From an uncultured Oscillospiraceae bacterium (GTDB taxonomy: Bacteria; Bacillota; Clostridia; Oscillospirales; Acutalibacteraceae), in the NCBI GenBank assembly GCA_958366985.1, contig CATXDC010000014.1, positions 17,057 to 81,056 of the forward strand: 64,000 nt of DNA. The letters are read 5' to 3'. The translations under genes were made by a program, and so were the position numbers. Shown here piece by piece: positions 42,051 through 51,342 of the stretch. Under the pieces are notes generated by a model. The model ran no database searches and was not told the DNA's origin. It worked only from the letters and a program-made list of their open reading frames with translations. The stretch's first letter is position 1, and every line of letters starts with the position of its first letter.

Positions 42051-43094
42051 TTAAATATCTTCTTGCTGCATTCCGACTACTTCTTCTCTTATTTTGTAAT
42101 TATAGCCGTTATCAGTAAGAATTGATGAATTTATCAGCGCCTCTCCCATGCCCTTTGCCACACAGTTTATGGGATCGTCGGCAACCACCGCATTAATGCC
42201 GGTCTTTCTGCGCATTATATCCGCCATACCGTAAAGCATTGCTCCACCGCCGGTAAGTATAATTCCCTGACTGCTTATATCTGCTGCAAGCTCAGGAGGA
42301 GTCATTTCAAAGACGGAACGCACCGCTTCATATATTTTCTGAACAGGATAACGCAATGCCCTGAAAGCTTCTCCAGACGAAATTTCAAAGCTCTGAGGCA
42401 TTCCCGTAAGATAATTCTTACCCTTTGCCGTCATGGCTATTTCAACCTCTCGTGGAACGGCACATCCTACGGTCTTTTTTATAAGTTCAGCGGTCTGTTC
42501 ACCAATCAGAACGCCCTTTTTATTTCTTACATATCTCATTATGGCTCGGTCAAATTTATTTCCTGCCACTTTAATGGAACTGGAAACAGCAATACTGCCC
42601 ATTGTTATAACGGCAATATCAGTTGTTCCGCCGCCGATATCAACTACCATTGTTCCAAAGGGATGAGATACATCAAGCCCTGCGCCCACAGCAGCTGCCA
42701 AAGGCTCTTCAATAAGACAAGCGCTGCCTGCTCCAGATTTAGTAACAACATCGAGAATTGTTCTCTTTTCAAGATTTGTTACGGTACTGGGCATACATAC
42801 AATTACATGAGGCTTAAAAATTGAATTTCCGCAAACCTTTTGCAGGAAATATCCAAGCATCTGCTCAGTAACCTCAAAGTCAGATACTACTCCGTCCGAC
42901 ATAGGCTTAATGACCCTTACGGAGCGTGGATTTTTACCTACCATTTTTCCGGCTTCGCTGCCTATTGATATTATTCTTCCGTCATCGCCGCTCTTTGCAA
43001 CTACCGACGGCTCTGAAAGTACAATACCTTTGCCGGAAACATAAATAATAACAGTAGTTGTACCAAGGTCAATACCTATTCCTTTGCCTACCAT
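42051..43094 (-). CDS. MreB/Mbl-like actin homologue
   Basis: A 347-residue bacterial actin. The phosphate-1 loop GIDLGTTTVIIYV, the connect and phosphate-2 segment VVDIGGGTTDIAVI, and ILTGGGAMLYGM (adenosine motif) are in place; length is standard. MreB proteins form membrane-bound filaments that guide cell-wall synthesis. Here it is not next to mreC/mreD but ends a recD2-comF-mreB operon (42 bases after comF), so it may be a second paralogue of the Mbl/MreBH kind. AGAGGTG precedes the ATG. Confidence 0.9.
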   Translation of the reverse strand: MVGKGIGIDLGTTTVIIYVSGKGIVLSEPSVVAKSGDDGRIISIGSEAGKMVGKNPRSVRVIKPMSDGVVSDFEVTEQMLGYFLQKVCGNSIFKPHVIVCMPSTVTNLEKRTILDVVTKSGAGSACLIEEPLAAAVGAGLDVSHPFGTMVVDIGGGTTDIAVITMGSIAVSSSIKVAGNKFDRAIMRYVRNKKGVLIGEQTAELIKKTVGCAVPREVEIAMTAKGKNYLTGMPQSFEISSGEAFRALRYPVQKIYEAVRSVFEMTPPELAADISSQGIILTGGGAMLYGMADIMRRKTGINAVVADDPINCVAKGMGEALINSSILTDNGYNYKIREEVVGMQQEDI

Positions 43095-43136
43095 CGAGTC
43101 ACCTCTTTCTATGCCATATTACCCTAAATTGATATG

Positions 43137-43847
43137 TTACTTTAACTGGTTGTCTTTGTCAATACTACGCTGTGTAATACAGGCGCATACACAGTAAACT
43201 TTTTCTGCACCCCAGAGTTTAAGCATCTTTGTACATTCATTAAGTGTATGTCCTGTTGTCTTTATATCATCACAAAGCAAAATTGTTTTGCCTCTTACAA
43301 GTTCGGGGTCAATTATGCTGAAAACACCTGCCACGTTTCCCTCTCGCTTTGAAGCATGTGTAAAATGCTGAGGCTCTGTGTCAAAGTCCTTTGAAATCAC
43401 ATCACAAACAGGTATTTTCAATATTTTTCCTATATCTTTTGCAAGAATCATACTTTGATTGTATCCTCTTTCTCTCAGCTTCTTTTTATAAAGAGGAACA
43501 GGCACAATCATATGGAAAGTTTTGTCTGGAAAACAAAATTTTATTCTCTGAGCCATACTCTTAGCGAAAAACTCGCCTATAGGTTTTTCTCCACGGAACT
43601 TAAATCTCTGAATAGCTTCAGAAACTTCGTTACGGTAATAAAAGGGAGCACAAAGGCCATCGTATTCCCTTGTTTCTCTTTTGCACGAGCATTCCGTAAA
43701 CGGTAAACCGCACTTATCACAAGCTTTTCCTTTAATGGCCGGCAATATATCAAAACACCTTTTACAGCATTCATTATATGGCAGTATCACCTGACCGCAG
43801 AAAGGACATCTTTTAGTAAAAATTATATTGGCTAATATATTTTTCAT
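43137..43847 (-). CDS. comF: ComF family phosphoribosyltransferase-like protein
   Basis: A 236-residue protein. The N-terminal zinc site has CPFCG, CCKRC and CDKCG with CSC, and the C-terminal phosphoribosyltransferase-like domain has VPVPLYKKKLRERGYNQS and the PRPP loop ILLCDDIKTTGHT. In competent bacteria ComF helps bring in single-stranded DNA together with the helicase ComFA; many clostridia keep it without known competence. The start ATG overlaps the recD2 stop as ATGA, so it is translationally coupled to that helicase gene. No comFA is visible. Confidence 0.9.
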   Translation of the reverse strand: MKNILANIIFTKRCPFCGQVILPYNECCKRCFDILPAIKGKACDKCGLPFTECSCKRETREYDGLCAPFYYRNEVSEAIQRFKFRGEKPIGEFFAKSMAQRIKFCFPDKTFHMIVPVPLYKKKLRERGYNQSMILAKDIGKILKIPVCDVISKDFDTEPQHFTHASKREGNVAGVFSIIDPELVRGKTILLCDDIKTTGHTLNECTKMLKLWGAEKVYCVCACITQRSIDKDNQLK

Positions 43848-46048
43848 ACCTCATAATCACCTGTGAGAAAGTGGTCAAGAGCTGAAAAACGCTTGGTCTT
43901 TTTATCGTTATTCACCATAGCCTCAACCTGTGAGGAAAGTCCCACAAGAACTATGATTTTCTTAGCTCTCGTAACAGCGGTATAAAGCAGATTTCGGTAA
44001 CTGAGCCTCGGCGGAGCACCGTAAACTGGCATTATAACTGCTTCAAACTCGCTGCCCTGGCTTTTATGTACCGTTATGGCATAAGCAAGCTCCAGCTCAG
44101 AAGCACTTTCGACTGAATAAACCGCCTGACGGTCATCAAAATCTATCTCTACATATCCTCCGGCAATATTGATAGTCTTTATAACGCCAATATCGCCGTT
44201 AAATATGCCCATACCGCTCTCCCCTGCCTTTTCCCAGGGAATATCGTAATTATTCTTGGTCTGCATGACCTTATCCCCCTCACGGAGGATTCTTCCGCCT
44301 GTTTGTAATTCCTCTTTGAATTTCTCAGGAGGATTAAGTCTTTCCTGAAGCATACGGTTAAGATTATTTGTGCCAAGCTCTCCCATTTTAGAAGGACACA
44401 AAATCTGTATATCCTCAAAGGGACGGTATCCGTAAGCCTTTGGCAGCCTTTCGGCACATAGCTGTGCAACGGTCTGAGCCGCCGAAACAGGATTTCTGCG
44501 TTCCATATAGAAAAAGTCACTGTCAACGCTGTTTAAAACCGGCATTTCACCTTTGACTATTTTATGGGCGTTTGTAACTATCAAACTTTCCATAGCCTGA
44601 CGGAAAACTTCTTTAAGCTCCACGACAGGAAGCAGTCCTGATTTTATTATATCGTGGAGCACATTGCCTGCTCCGACTGGTGGAAGCTGGTCGGAATCCC
44701 CTACCAATACAAGTCGGCAGCCTAAAGGCAGTGCCTCCAAAAGAGCGGAAAACAAGTATATATCCACCATTGAAAGCTCATCCACAATAAGGGCATCCGC
44801 CTCAATGGGATTTGTAATATTTCTCGCAAAAGTCTTGCGTTCTCCTTCTTCCCATTTCACTTCAAGAAGCCTGTGTATAGTCTTTGCCTCACGTCCCGTG
44901 ACCTCGGACATACGCTTTGCCGCTCTTCCCGTAGGAGCCGCCAATACAACGTCCAGACCGTCTTTTTCGTAAAGGCTCAGTATTCCATTGAGGGTTGTAG
45001 TTTTACCTGTACCGGGTCCTCCCGTAAGCACAAGTATCCCCCTCTCAATGGCAGTTGCTATTGCAAGGCGCTGTTTTTCGGCAAAGGTTATACCCTTTTC
45101 AATTTCTACTTTTGTAATATCCTTTTGTACTCCCGTTTTTCCCGCAGGCGGAAATTTCAAAAGCACATCAAGTCTTCTTGAAATATTCATTTCAGCTCGA
45201 TAGGCTGAGGGAAGAAACAAAAACTCTCTTTCACCGAGCTTACAGCATACAAGCTCCTTTGATGCCACAAGTCGATCAATTGCGGCCTGTACACTGTCGG
45301 GATCTGCCTCCAAAAGCATGGATGACGGCTCAATGAGCTTATCACGAGGAATACAGGTGTGACCGTTATCAAGATTGTGCTTTAGAACATATAAAACACC
45401 TGCATCGGTACGGAAAGAGGAATCAACGGGATTTTCAAGCTGTGCGGCAATGTCGTCGGCTCTGTCAAAACTTATCTTTATATCCTCACGGCACAAAATA
45501 TATGGGTTTTCGTTTATCTTTTCAATGGCGCATACACCCAGCGCACTGAAAACCTTCAAACATTCACTGGCAGTCATCCCGTATCTTTCAAGATATATCA
45601 TAACTTGTCTGACGGCAAACTGCTTGCGGAACTCTTCGCCTATACTCTTTGCCTTATCACGGCTTATTCCCGGAAGCTCTGCAAGCATTTCGGGAGAGTT
45701 TTCAAGTATCTCAAAAGTCTTATCGCCAAAAGCGGAAACTATTTTCTCCGCCGTTGCATGTCTGACTCCCTTTATGACTCCGGAGGAAAGATATTTGAGC
45801 ATTGCAGAAGATGTGGCAGGCATGCTGCGTTCACACAGCTCTGCACGGAACTGTCTGCCGAAAGAGGGATGAAAATCCCAGTGTCCAGAAACTTTTATCT
45901 CTTCACCGGGAGAAAGCTCCGGCATAACACCTACAACGGTAATCAGTTCACCGTCACTGCTCATATCAAAGACAGTAAAGCCGTTTTCCTGACGACGAAA
46001 GGTGATATCTTCCACAACTCCGCTGAGCTTTACAATTTCCTGCTCCAA
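43844..46048 (-). CDS. recD2: RecD2-type ATP-dependent 5'-3' DNA helicase
   Basis: A 734-residue SF1B helicase. The N-terminal OB and helix-hairpin-helix region (about 1-200, with LPGISRDKAKSIGEEF) is the RecD2 hallmark lacking in RecBCD-type RecD. The motor has Walker A GGPGTGKTTT, APTGRAAKRMSE, DELSMVD, GDSDQLPPVG and the C-terminal ITVHKSQGSEFE and LYTAVTRA. It acts in DNA repair or replication-fork maintenance without RecBC. The start is TTG with AAAGGAGG upstream. A promoter with extended -10 (TGGTATAAT, 46112-46105) and CAGTCA-type -35 at 46132-46127 lies before it. Confidence 0.95.
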   Translation of the reverse strand: MEQEIVKLSGVVEDITFRRQENGFTVFDMSSDGELITVVGVMPELSPGEEIKVSGHWDFHPSFGRQFRAELCERSMPATSSAMLKYLSSGVIKGVRHATAEKIVSAFGDKTFEILENSPEMLAELPGISRDKAKSIGEEFRKQFAVRQVMIYLERYGMTASECLKVFSALGVCAIEKINENPYILCREDIKISFDRADDIAAQLENPVDSSFRTDAGVLYVLKHNLDNGHTCIPRDKLIEPSSMLLEADPDSVQAAIDRLVASKELVCCKLGEREFLFLPSAYRAEMNISRRLDVLLKFPPAGKTGVQKDITKVEIEKGITFAEKQRLAIATAIERGILVLTGGPGTGKTTTLNGILSLYEKDGLDVVLAAPTGRAAKRMSEVTGREAKTIHRLLEVKWEEGERKTFARNITNPIEADALIVDELSMVDIYLFSALLEALPLGCRLVLVGDSDQLPPVGAGNVLHDIIKSGLLPVVELKEVFRQAMESLIVTNAHKIVKGEMPVLNSVDSDFFYMERRNPVSAAQTVAQLCAERLPKAYGYRPFEDIQILCPSKMGELGTNNLNRMLQERLNPPEKFKEELQTGGRILREGDKVMQTKNNYDIPWEKAGESGMGIFNGDIGVIKTINIAGGYVEIDFDDRQAVYSVESASELELAYAITVHKSQGSEFEAVIMPVYGAPPRLSYRNLLYTAVTRAKKIIVLVGLSSQVEAMVNNDKKTKRFSALDHFLTGDYEV

Positions 46049-46104
46049 CTCTTTCCCTCCTTTGCATAAAATTAAAATTCTTTATAGCTGTACACTAATT
46101 TGTT

Positions 46105-46132
46105 ATTATACCATAATTTTCCCAATCAGTCA
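46105..46132 (-). promoter_or_regulatory. Promoter of recD2-comF-mreB
   Basis: Minus-strand TGACTG (46132-46127), 16-base spacer and TATAAT (46110-46105) preceded by TGG, an extended -10. Confidence 0.6.
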
Positions 46133-46158
46133 GCAGCAAGCTACTGATAACACAAAAA

Positions 46159-46190
46159 ATAAACCGCAGCCTTAAAGACTGCGGTTTTAA
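46159..46190 (-). terminator. Terminator of the oadG-oadB pair
   Basis: Minus strand: AAAACCGCAGT / CTGCGGTTT stem followed by ATTTTTT, just beyond the oadB stop. Confidence 0.85.
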
Positions 46191-46198
46191 TTTTAAAC

Positions 46199-47395
46199 TT
46201 ATTTGCAAAGAGCAAGAAGTACGCCTGCCGCAACGGCTGAACCGATAACACCGGCAACGTTGGGTCCCATAGCGTGCATGAGAAGGAAGTTCGAAGGATT
46301 CTCTTTCTGACCAACCTTCTGTGAAACACGGGCAGCCATAGGAACAGCTGAAACACCTGCAGAACCGATAAGGGGATTTATCTTTCCGCCTGTTACAAGG
46401 TACATAACCTTTCCGAGAAGAACACCACAAGCTGTTGCAAATGCGAAAGCTACAAGTCCGAGGAAGATTATGCGGATTGTCTCCCATGTAAGGAAGTTCT
46501 GAGCGTTTGTAGTAGCGCCGACAGAAAGTCCGAGGAAAATAGTTACAATATTCATAAGCTCATTCTGAGCTGTCTTTGAAAGTCTTTCTGTAACTCCGCT
46601 TTCACGAAGAAGGTTACCAAACATAAGCATACCAACAAGTGTACCAGCGTCGGGAAGAAGAAGAGTTACAACAACGGTAACAAGAATGGGGAAGAGTATC
46701 TTCTCTGTTTTTGAAACAGGACGAAGAGTTCCCATAACAACTGAACGCTCTTTCTTTGTTGTAAGAAGCTTCATAATAGGAGGCTGAATTACCGGAACAA
46801 GAGCCATGTAAGAATAAGCTGCAACGGCGATTGAACCAAGAAGCGAAGGAGCAAGAATTGAAGTTACGTAAATTGCAGTAGGACCGTCAGCGCCGCCGAT
46901 GATAGCAATTGAACCTGCCTGAGCGGGATCAAAGTTAAGAAGAGTAGCGGCAATAAATGTAACGAAGATACCACCCTGTGCAGCAGCACCGAGAAGGAAG
47001 CTCTTGGGATTTGCAATAAGGGGAGCAAAGTCGGTCATAGCGCCTATACCCATGAAGATAAGGGGCGGATAAATACCGGCTTTAACGCCGAAGTAAAGTA
47101 TATCCAAAAGTCCCGCTTTTTCAGCATTGGCACCGTCTGCCAGCAAAAGCTGTGCAAACTCACCAAGTGAATGGTAGGAAACATCAAGGTTTGCAAGAGG
47201 AAGGTTTGCAAGAAGCATACCGAAAGCGATAGGAACCATGAGCAAAGGCTCAAATCCACGCTTTATTCCAAGATAAAGCAAAAGGAAAGAAATTCCTATC
47301 ATAATAAGGTTAAGGTATCCGTCACCTGTGAACAGCGCTGCATAACCTGAACCACGTAAAATCTCAACTATTGTCTGAAAAAAATCAGCTATCAA
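46199..47395 (-). CDS. oadB: Sodium-pumping decarboxylase, beta (membrane) subunit
   Basis: A 398-residue membrane protein that in oxaloacetate, methylmalonyl-CoA or glutaconyl-CoA decarboxylases couples loss of CO2 from carboxybiotin to Na+ export. GGADGPTAIYVTS near the middle and GLSVGATTNAQNFL, GSAGVSAVPMAARV and MHAMGPNVAGVIGSAVAAG near the end are strongly conserved family segments that line the Na+/H+ path. The start is TTG 47395 with AAAGGGGG upstream. It follows oadG. No alpha (carboxyltransferase) subunit and no separate biotin carrier gene is present here, so those must be elsewhere. Confidence 0.95.
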   Translation of the reverse strand: MIADFFQTIVEILRGSGYAALFTGDGYLNLIMIGISFLLLYLGIKRGFEPLLMVPIAFGMLLANLPLANLDVSYHSLGEFAQLLLADGANAEKAGLLDILYFGVKAGIYPPLIFMGIGAMTDFAPLIANPKSFLLGAAAQGGIFVTFIAATLLNFDPAQAGSIAIIGGADGPTAIYVTSILAPSLLGSIAVAAYSYMALVPVIQPPIMKLLTTKKERSVVMGTLRPVSKTEKILFPILVTVVVTLLLPDAGTLVGMLMFGNLLRESGVTERLSKTAQNELMNIVTIFLGLSVGATTNAQNFLTWETIRIIFLGLVAFAFATACGVLLGKVMYLVTGGKINPLIGSAGVSAVPMAARVSQKVGQKENPSNFLLMHAMGPNVAGVIGSAVAAGVLLALCK

Positions 47396-47427
47396 AGCAG
47401 TGCGCCCCCTTTAAAAATAAACTAAAA

Positions 47428-47838
47428 TTAAAACTGTCTTGTGTTTTCCATGATACCGGCAACTGCCCACGGATTTCTTCCGCTGCGTCTCATAACAGGA
47501 CGCACGCTGCGTATAACACCGTTTTCACCATACTGAGCAAGAGCTGCTGCAATTGCCGCTACAATTTCAGGGGCAACACCGTTTGCCTGAGCTACGGGAG
47601 CAGCCGTAGCCTGTACAGCAGGAGCTGCTGCAGGAGCTGCTTTAGCAGCCTTAACCGGTTTTTCTTTTTTCTCCTTACCGTTTCCTCTTGCCATAACTTT
47701 ACCGAAAATATTAAATATCAGAACAAGTACAATAAGAACAAGAAACACCACGGTAATACCGGTAAATGTAACCAATCCTGCAAAACCCATGTCAGGTTTT
47801 GCCTGAGCTAACAGTGCAGTAAAAAGGGTTAAATTCAT
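47428..47838 (-). CDS. oadG: Sodium-pumping decarboxylase, gamma subunit (OadG type)
   Basis: A 136-residue protein with one membrane helix (about 18-42), a charged region, an Ala/Pro-rich linker of about 35 residues, and a conserved C-terminal segment APEIVAAIAAALAQYG..RNPWAVAGI. This is the clostridial OadG layout; the subunit holds the complex together and binds Zn2+ near the C-terminus in known cases. It has no MKM biotin site, so it is not the biotin carrier. The start ATG at 47838 (MNLTLFTALL) has AGGAGG upstream; the longer frame to 47922 runs over the leader and promoter. Confidence 0.85.
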   Translation of the reverse strand: MNLTLFTALLAQAKPDMGFAGLVTFTGITVVFLVLIVLVLIFNIFGKVMARGNGKEKKEKPVKAAKAAPAAAPAVQATAAPVAQANGVAPEIVAAIAAALAQYGENGVIRSVRPVMRRSGRNPWAVAGIMENTRQF

Positions 47839-47893
47839 ATAAACACATCCTCCTGTAAATCCAGTTGGGCTAACGCCCGCAATATCGTTTACA

Positions 47894-47922
47894 ATTATAT
47901 AATAATCCGGCAGCTTTTTCAA
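47894..47922 (-). promoter_or_regulatory. Promoter of oadG-oadB
   Basis: Minus-strand TTGAAA (47922-47917), a 17-base spacer and TATAAT (47899-47894). A small GGGC-GTTA-GCCC hairpin (47867-47878) lies in the leader. Confidence 0.7.
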
Positions 47923-48229
47923 TTAACAGAGCCTATTAATTTTATTTTTGACGATTTATATAAATATAACCGACTGCCGCCCATTCTATTAGGGGAAAAT
48001 TTGACAATTATTTAACAGCTTTTACATTTTTTGTTCATGTTTTAAAATTATCTGCTGTAAATTACAGAACAAATTCAAATTCTCAGATAAAAATAATGCA
48101 ATTTATATTTTGTGCACAATTAACATCAGATATCCTCTTCGGTTTGTGATTTTGACGTAAAAAAAACGCCTTAAAAATTGTAAATTCATAAAAATTAATG
48201 TCGCATATGCTTTTTTAGTGTCAAATTTG
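47923..48229. other. AT-rich intergenic region between oadG and the alpha-galactosidase gene
   Basis: I see no gene. A lone TTGACA at 48001-48006 has no matching -10 at the right distance. Confidence 0.4.
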
Positions 48230-48284
48230 TTTACATAGTATACTTTTTTTCCTATAATTATTTGTATATATCAAATTTTGATAC
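48230..48284 (+). promoter_or_regulatory. Promoter and likely operator of the alpha-galactosidase gene
   Basis: TTTACA (48230-48235), a 17-base spacer and TATAAT (48253-48258). Directly after the predicted start site lies the 15-bp perfect palindrome TATCAAA-T-TTTGATA (48269-48283), placed to block transcription when a repressor binds. Confidence 0.7.
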
Positions 48285-48308
48285 TTTCCCCAGAAAGGAG
48301 CATTATAA

Positions 48309-49958
48309 ATGATTATAAAGACAGAATACACCTGTGGAGATATAGAGTACAAAGCTTCGGGAGCGGAGACCAAACACTTTTCTATTATAAAAAAAGAGAA
48401 GGATAACTGTCTCACCCTTAAAATTCTCCCCAACAGAGATATAAAATTCAAAAAATTCCAGCTTATCTTTAATTACGAATACGATGACAACTGCCGTATT
48501 TTCGTAAACGGATACCAGTCATGGACGGACAGCCGTGAGTATTTCAAAACCGAACGCATGACTCATCTGCATCCGCTCAGCAAAAAACGGATTATGAAAC
48601 ATCCGATGCATAACGCCGGGGATTATTCATTTAAAAAGTATCCGTCCAAAAGCGGCATATTTTACGGCTGGTCATACGGATATGTCCGCCTTGACGACCA
48701 CGTAGAGCTGTTTGGCTCAGTTACGGAAAAATGCGGATTTACTTCCATTACATTTGATACAGTAAATAAAAAAGTAGTAATAGAAAAAGATCTCGAGGGT
48801 GTAACAGTAAACGAAGGATATAAGGTTATACAGCTTTTCAGAATGAAAGGCACTATGGACGAGGTATTTGACGGATATTTCGACGCTATGAATATACCGA
48901 AGCCCAGAGTCTCTCCCAAATGCGGATATACCACATGGTACAACTACTATCCCGATATCAACGAGCAGATAGTCACCGATGACCTTGAGGCTCTTGCCGC
49001 AACAGGCGAGAAAATTGATATTTTCCAGATCGATGACGGATATCAGACTGCGGTAGGCGACTGGCTGAGTGTGGATGAAAAGAAATTCCCCTATGGTATG
49101 AAGGTCATAGCTGATAAAATCCATTCAAAGAATATGCTTGCGGGACTGTGGCTTGCTCCGTTGGGATGTCAGATTGATTCGGTTGTTGCAAAAGAGCATC
49201 CAGACTGGCTCATTAAAGACTCCGACGGAAATCCCGTTAACTGCGGCGGAAACTGGGGCGGATTTTATGCCCTCGACATTTCCGTACCGGAAGCTGCGGC
49301 ATACATTAAAAACTTTTTCGATGTCATCCTCAACCAGTGGGGCTATGACATGGTAAAGCTCGACTTTCTCTATGCTGCCTGTGTTGTACCGAATAAGGGA
49401 AAATCAAGAGGTCAGCTCATGTGCGAAGCCATGAACTTTATACGTGAATGTGTTGGAGACAAGCTCATTCTCGGCTGCGGCGTTCCCCTCGCTCCCGCTT
49501 TCGGAAAAGTTGATTTCTGCCGCATAGGTGCAGACGTAGGTCTCAGCTGGAAAACAAATCTCTATGAAAAAATGAAGCACCGTGAGGATGTTTCAACGAA
49601 GAATACCATTAACTGTACAATTTTCAGACGTGAATTAAACGGCAGAGCTTTCCTCAACGACCCCGACGTTTTCCTGCTTCGTGATTACAATATTTCCATG
49701 AAAGAGGAACAGAGAAAACTTGTAGCTAAAATAAATAAGCTTTTCGGTGGACTGCTGTTTATATCCGATAACACCGACAAGTATTCCGCCGAGCAGTTAG
49801 AGAATTTCAAGGAAACAATCACAAAGGACGATATTAAAATTCTTAAAGCCGAATATGTTCTGCCAAAAATAATGGAGATTAAATATTCACTGAACGGTGA
49901 AGAGCATCTTTTCCGTTTTAATTCCGATAACGGAAAAATACTTTCCGGTAGAATTTAA
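48309..49958 (+). CDS. Alpha-galactosidase, GH36
   Basis: A 549-residue cytoplasmic enzyme (no signal) that frees galactose from alpha-galactosides. The TIM-barrel motifs of GH36 are clear: CGYTTWYNYYPDI, FQIDDGYQTAVGDW, the nucleophile Asp352 in VKLDFLYA and the acid/base Asp409 in RIGADVG. It is shorter than the 700-residue GH36 enzymes because the N-terminal beta-domain is reduced, so it belongs to the short subgroup. AAAGGAG precedes the ATG. It is a single gene with an operator-like palindrome and a terminator. Raffinose-type sugars or group B alpha-1,3-galactose are both possible substrates. Confidence 0.92.
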   Translation: MIIKTEYTCGDIEYKASGAETKHFSIIKKEKDNCLTLKILPNRDIKFKKFQLIFNYEYDDNCRIFVNGYQSWTDSREYFKTERMTHLHPLSKKRIMKHPMHNAGDYSFKKYPSKSGIFYGWSYGYVRLDDHVELFGSVTEKCGFTSITFDTVNKKVVIEKDLEGVTVNEGYKVIQLFRMKGTMDEVFDGYFDAMNIPKPRVSPKCGYTTWYNYYPDINEQIVTDDLEALAATGEKIDIFQIDDGYQTAVGDWLSVDEKKFPYGMKVIADKIHSKNMLAGLWLAPLGCQIDSVVAKEHPDWLIKDSDGNPVNCGGNWGGFYALDISVPEAAAYIKNFFDVILNQWGYDMVKLDFLYAACVVPNKGKSRGQLMCEAMNFIRECVGDKLILGCGVPLAPAFGKVDFCRIGADVGLSWKTNLYEKMKHREDVSTKNTINCTIFRRELNGRAFLNDPDVFLLRDYNISMKEEQRKLVAKINKLFGGLLFISDNTDKYSAEQLENFKETITKDDIKILKAEYVLPKIMEIKYSLNGEEHLFRFNSDNGKILSGRI

Positions 49959-49980
49959 GAAATGCTTTAAACAGTTTAAA

Positions 49981-50007
49981 ATCAGCAGTTTTGTTCAGGC
50001 TGCTGAT
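49981..50007 (+). terminator. Terminator of the alpha-galactosidase gene
   Basis: ATCAGCAG / CTGCTGAT stem with an 11-nt loop, then seven T residues. Confidence 0.9.
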
Positions 50008-50047
50008 TTTTTTACTGGAAATTTGTTACTTTATTTTTGTAATATTA

Positions 50048-50077
50048 TGTAACAAAAACTGATATTAAAAAGTCATA
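50048..50077 (+). promoter_or_regulatory. Possible ECF-type promoter before the sigma factor gene
   Basis: TGTAAC (50048-50053) and GTCATA (50072-50077) resemble ECF -35/-10 elements; the sigma factor may drive its own gene. The spacing of 18 is slightly long. Confidence 0.35.
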
Positions 50078-50107
50078 TAGATGAAAAAAGAAAAGAGGTG
50101 AACAGCC

Positions 50108-50581
50108 GTGAATCCTGAAACAGAAAAGGAATTTGAAAGAGTATACCGTGAAAACGCACCACTGGTTTACAGGTATTTAATGAGCATCGGCTGTCCCCCT
50201 CAGGATGCTGAGGACATCACTCAGGAAACTTTTGTCAAAGCTCTTGTGAACATCGACCGATATCGTGGCGACTGCAAACTTTCCGTATGGCTTAATCAGA
50301 TTGCCAAAAACACATGGATGACTCACCTTAAAAAGCAAAAACGCATTGCTGATTCCGAGCTTCCGGAAAATGGCTTTGAGGACAGCCACTTATGCGAATG
50401 GATTGATGTAATGGAAAATCTCAGTGAACCGTACAGAACCGTTCTAATTAAAAAGCTGTTGGGCGATCTATCTTACAGTGAAATAGCCTCTATATTCGGC
50501 AAAAGCGAAAGCTGGGCAAGGGTTACTTTTTACCGTGGAAAAGTCATGATTCAAAAAACACTAAGAGAAGGGAGCAAATAA
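50108..50581 (+). CDS. ECF-family RNA polymerase sigma factor
   Basis: A 157-residue sigma-70 family member with only regions 2 and 4, the ECF form. Region 2 shows YRYLMSIGCPPQDAEDITQETFVKAL and WLNQIAKNTWMTHLKK; region 4 shows LSYSEIASIFGKSESWARVTFYRGK. The start is GTG with AGAGGTG upstream. It is followed after one base by an anti-sigma factor gene, the classic pair that answers an envelope signal. Confidence 0.93.
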   Translation: MNPETEKEFERVYRENAPLVYRYLMSIGCPPQDAEDITQETFVKALVNIDRYRGDCKLSVWLNQIAKNTWMTHLKKQKRIADSELPENGFEDSHLCEWIDVMENLSEPYRTVLIKKLLGDLSYSEIASIFGKSESWARVTFYRGKVMIQKTLREGSK

Positions 50582-50582
50582 A

Positions 50583-51329
50583 ATGGAAAAGAATTGTAAA
50601 GTTATATCCGACCTTTTGCCGCTGTATCTCGACGAAGCATGCAGTGATGAAAGCAAAAAAATAGTTGAAGAACATCTCAAAGAGTGTGAAGAATGCCGTT
50701 TGCTTGCACAGGATATGAAAAAAAGTATCTCCGACAAAAAAATCCCAGCTCAAAATGATGCTCAAGTGCTCAAAAAAACTGCGTGGATAATTAATAAAAG
50801 AGCCGTTCTATATGCTTTCAGTGCTCTGCTGATCATTGTATACTGGCTTGGATTTTTCCTGCTGAAATATTTTACTGATATGCATTATTCCCGCTATCTG
50901 TCTTATAATTTTTTTGAAATATATGCTCAGGGAATTTGGATTATATTTATTGTAACTTTTTTATGGTTTGTAGTTCTTTTTATCAAAACAGCAAAGCGAA
51001 AGCTTTGGAAGAAAAATTTTGCTTTTATCGCTGTGCTTCTATTGCTTTTAACTGTGCAGGTCGGATTTTGGTTTACTCCATCTTCAAAGACAAGTGTGAC
51101 AATAGTTTCTGAAGTATACGATATACCTGACAGTTCTCATATCGTGATAAAAGTAAATGATACTTATGCAACTTTAGCAACTCCTCCTCTGGTAACTGAT
51201 TTAGTGAAAACAGACGGTACATGGTATTCGATTTCTTACAAATGTCGTAAAGATAATATAGAGGAAGGCGAACTTATAGATATATACCTATTCAACGTAC
51301 AGAAAAAAGATATACAAAAAAACGAATAG
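50583..51329 (+). CDS. Membrane anti-sigma factor with zinc finger
   Basis: A 248-residue protein. The N-terminal region has the ZAS zinc motif (HLKECEECR, H-x3-C-x2-C) after ISDLLPLYLDEACSDESKK, which binds the sigma factor and keeps it inactive. Three hydrophobic helices follow (about 75-95, 112-135, 145-165), then an outside domain of about 80 residues rich in beta-type sequence that I do not recognise. It starts one base after the sigma gene and shares its transcript. The signal that releases the sigma factor is unknown. Confidence 0.88.
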   Translation: MEKNCKVISDLLPLYLDEACSDESKKIVEEHLKECEECRLLAQDMKKSISDKKIPAQNDAQVLKKTAWIINKRAVLYAFSALLIIVYWLGFFLLKYFTDMHYSRYLSYNFFEIYAQGIWIIFIVTFLWFVVLFIKTAKRKLWKKNFAFIAVLLLLLTVQVGFWFTPSSKTSVTIVSEVYDIPDSSHIVIKVNDTYATLATPPLVTDLVKTDGTWYSISYKCRKDNIEEGELIDIYLFNVQKKDIQKNE

Positions 51330-51342
51330 ATCCTAAAAATAC

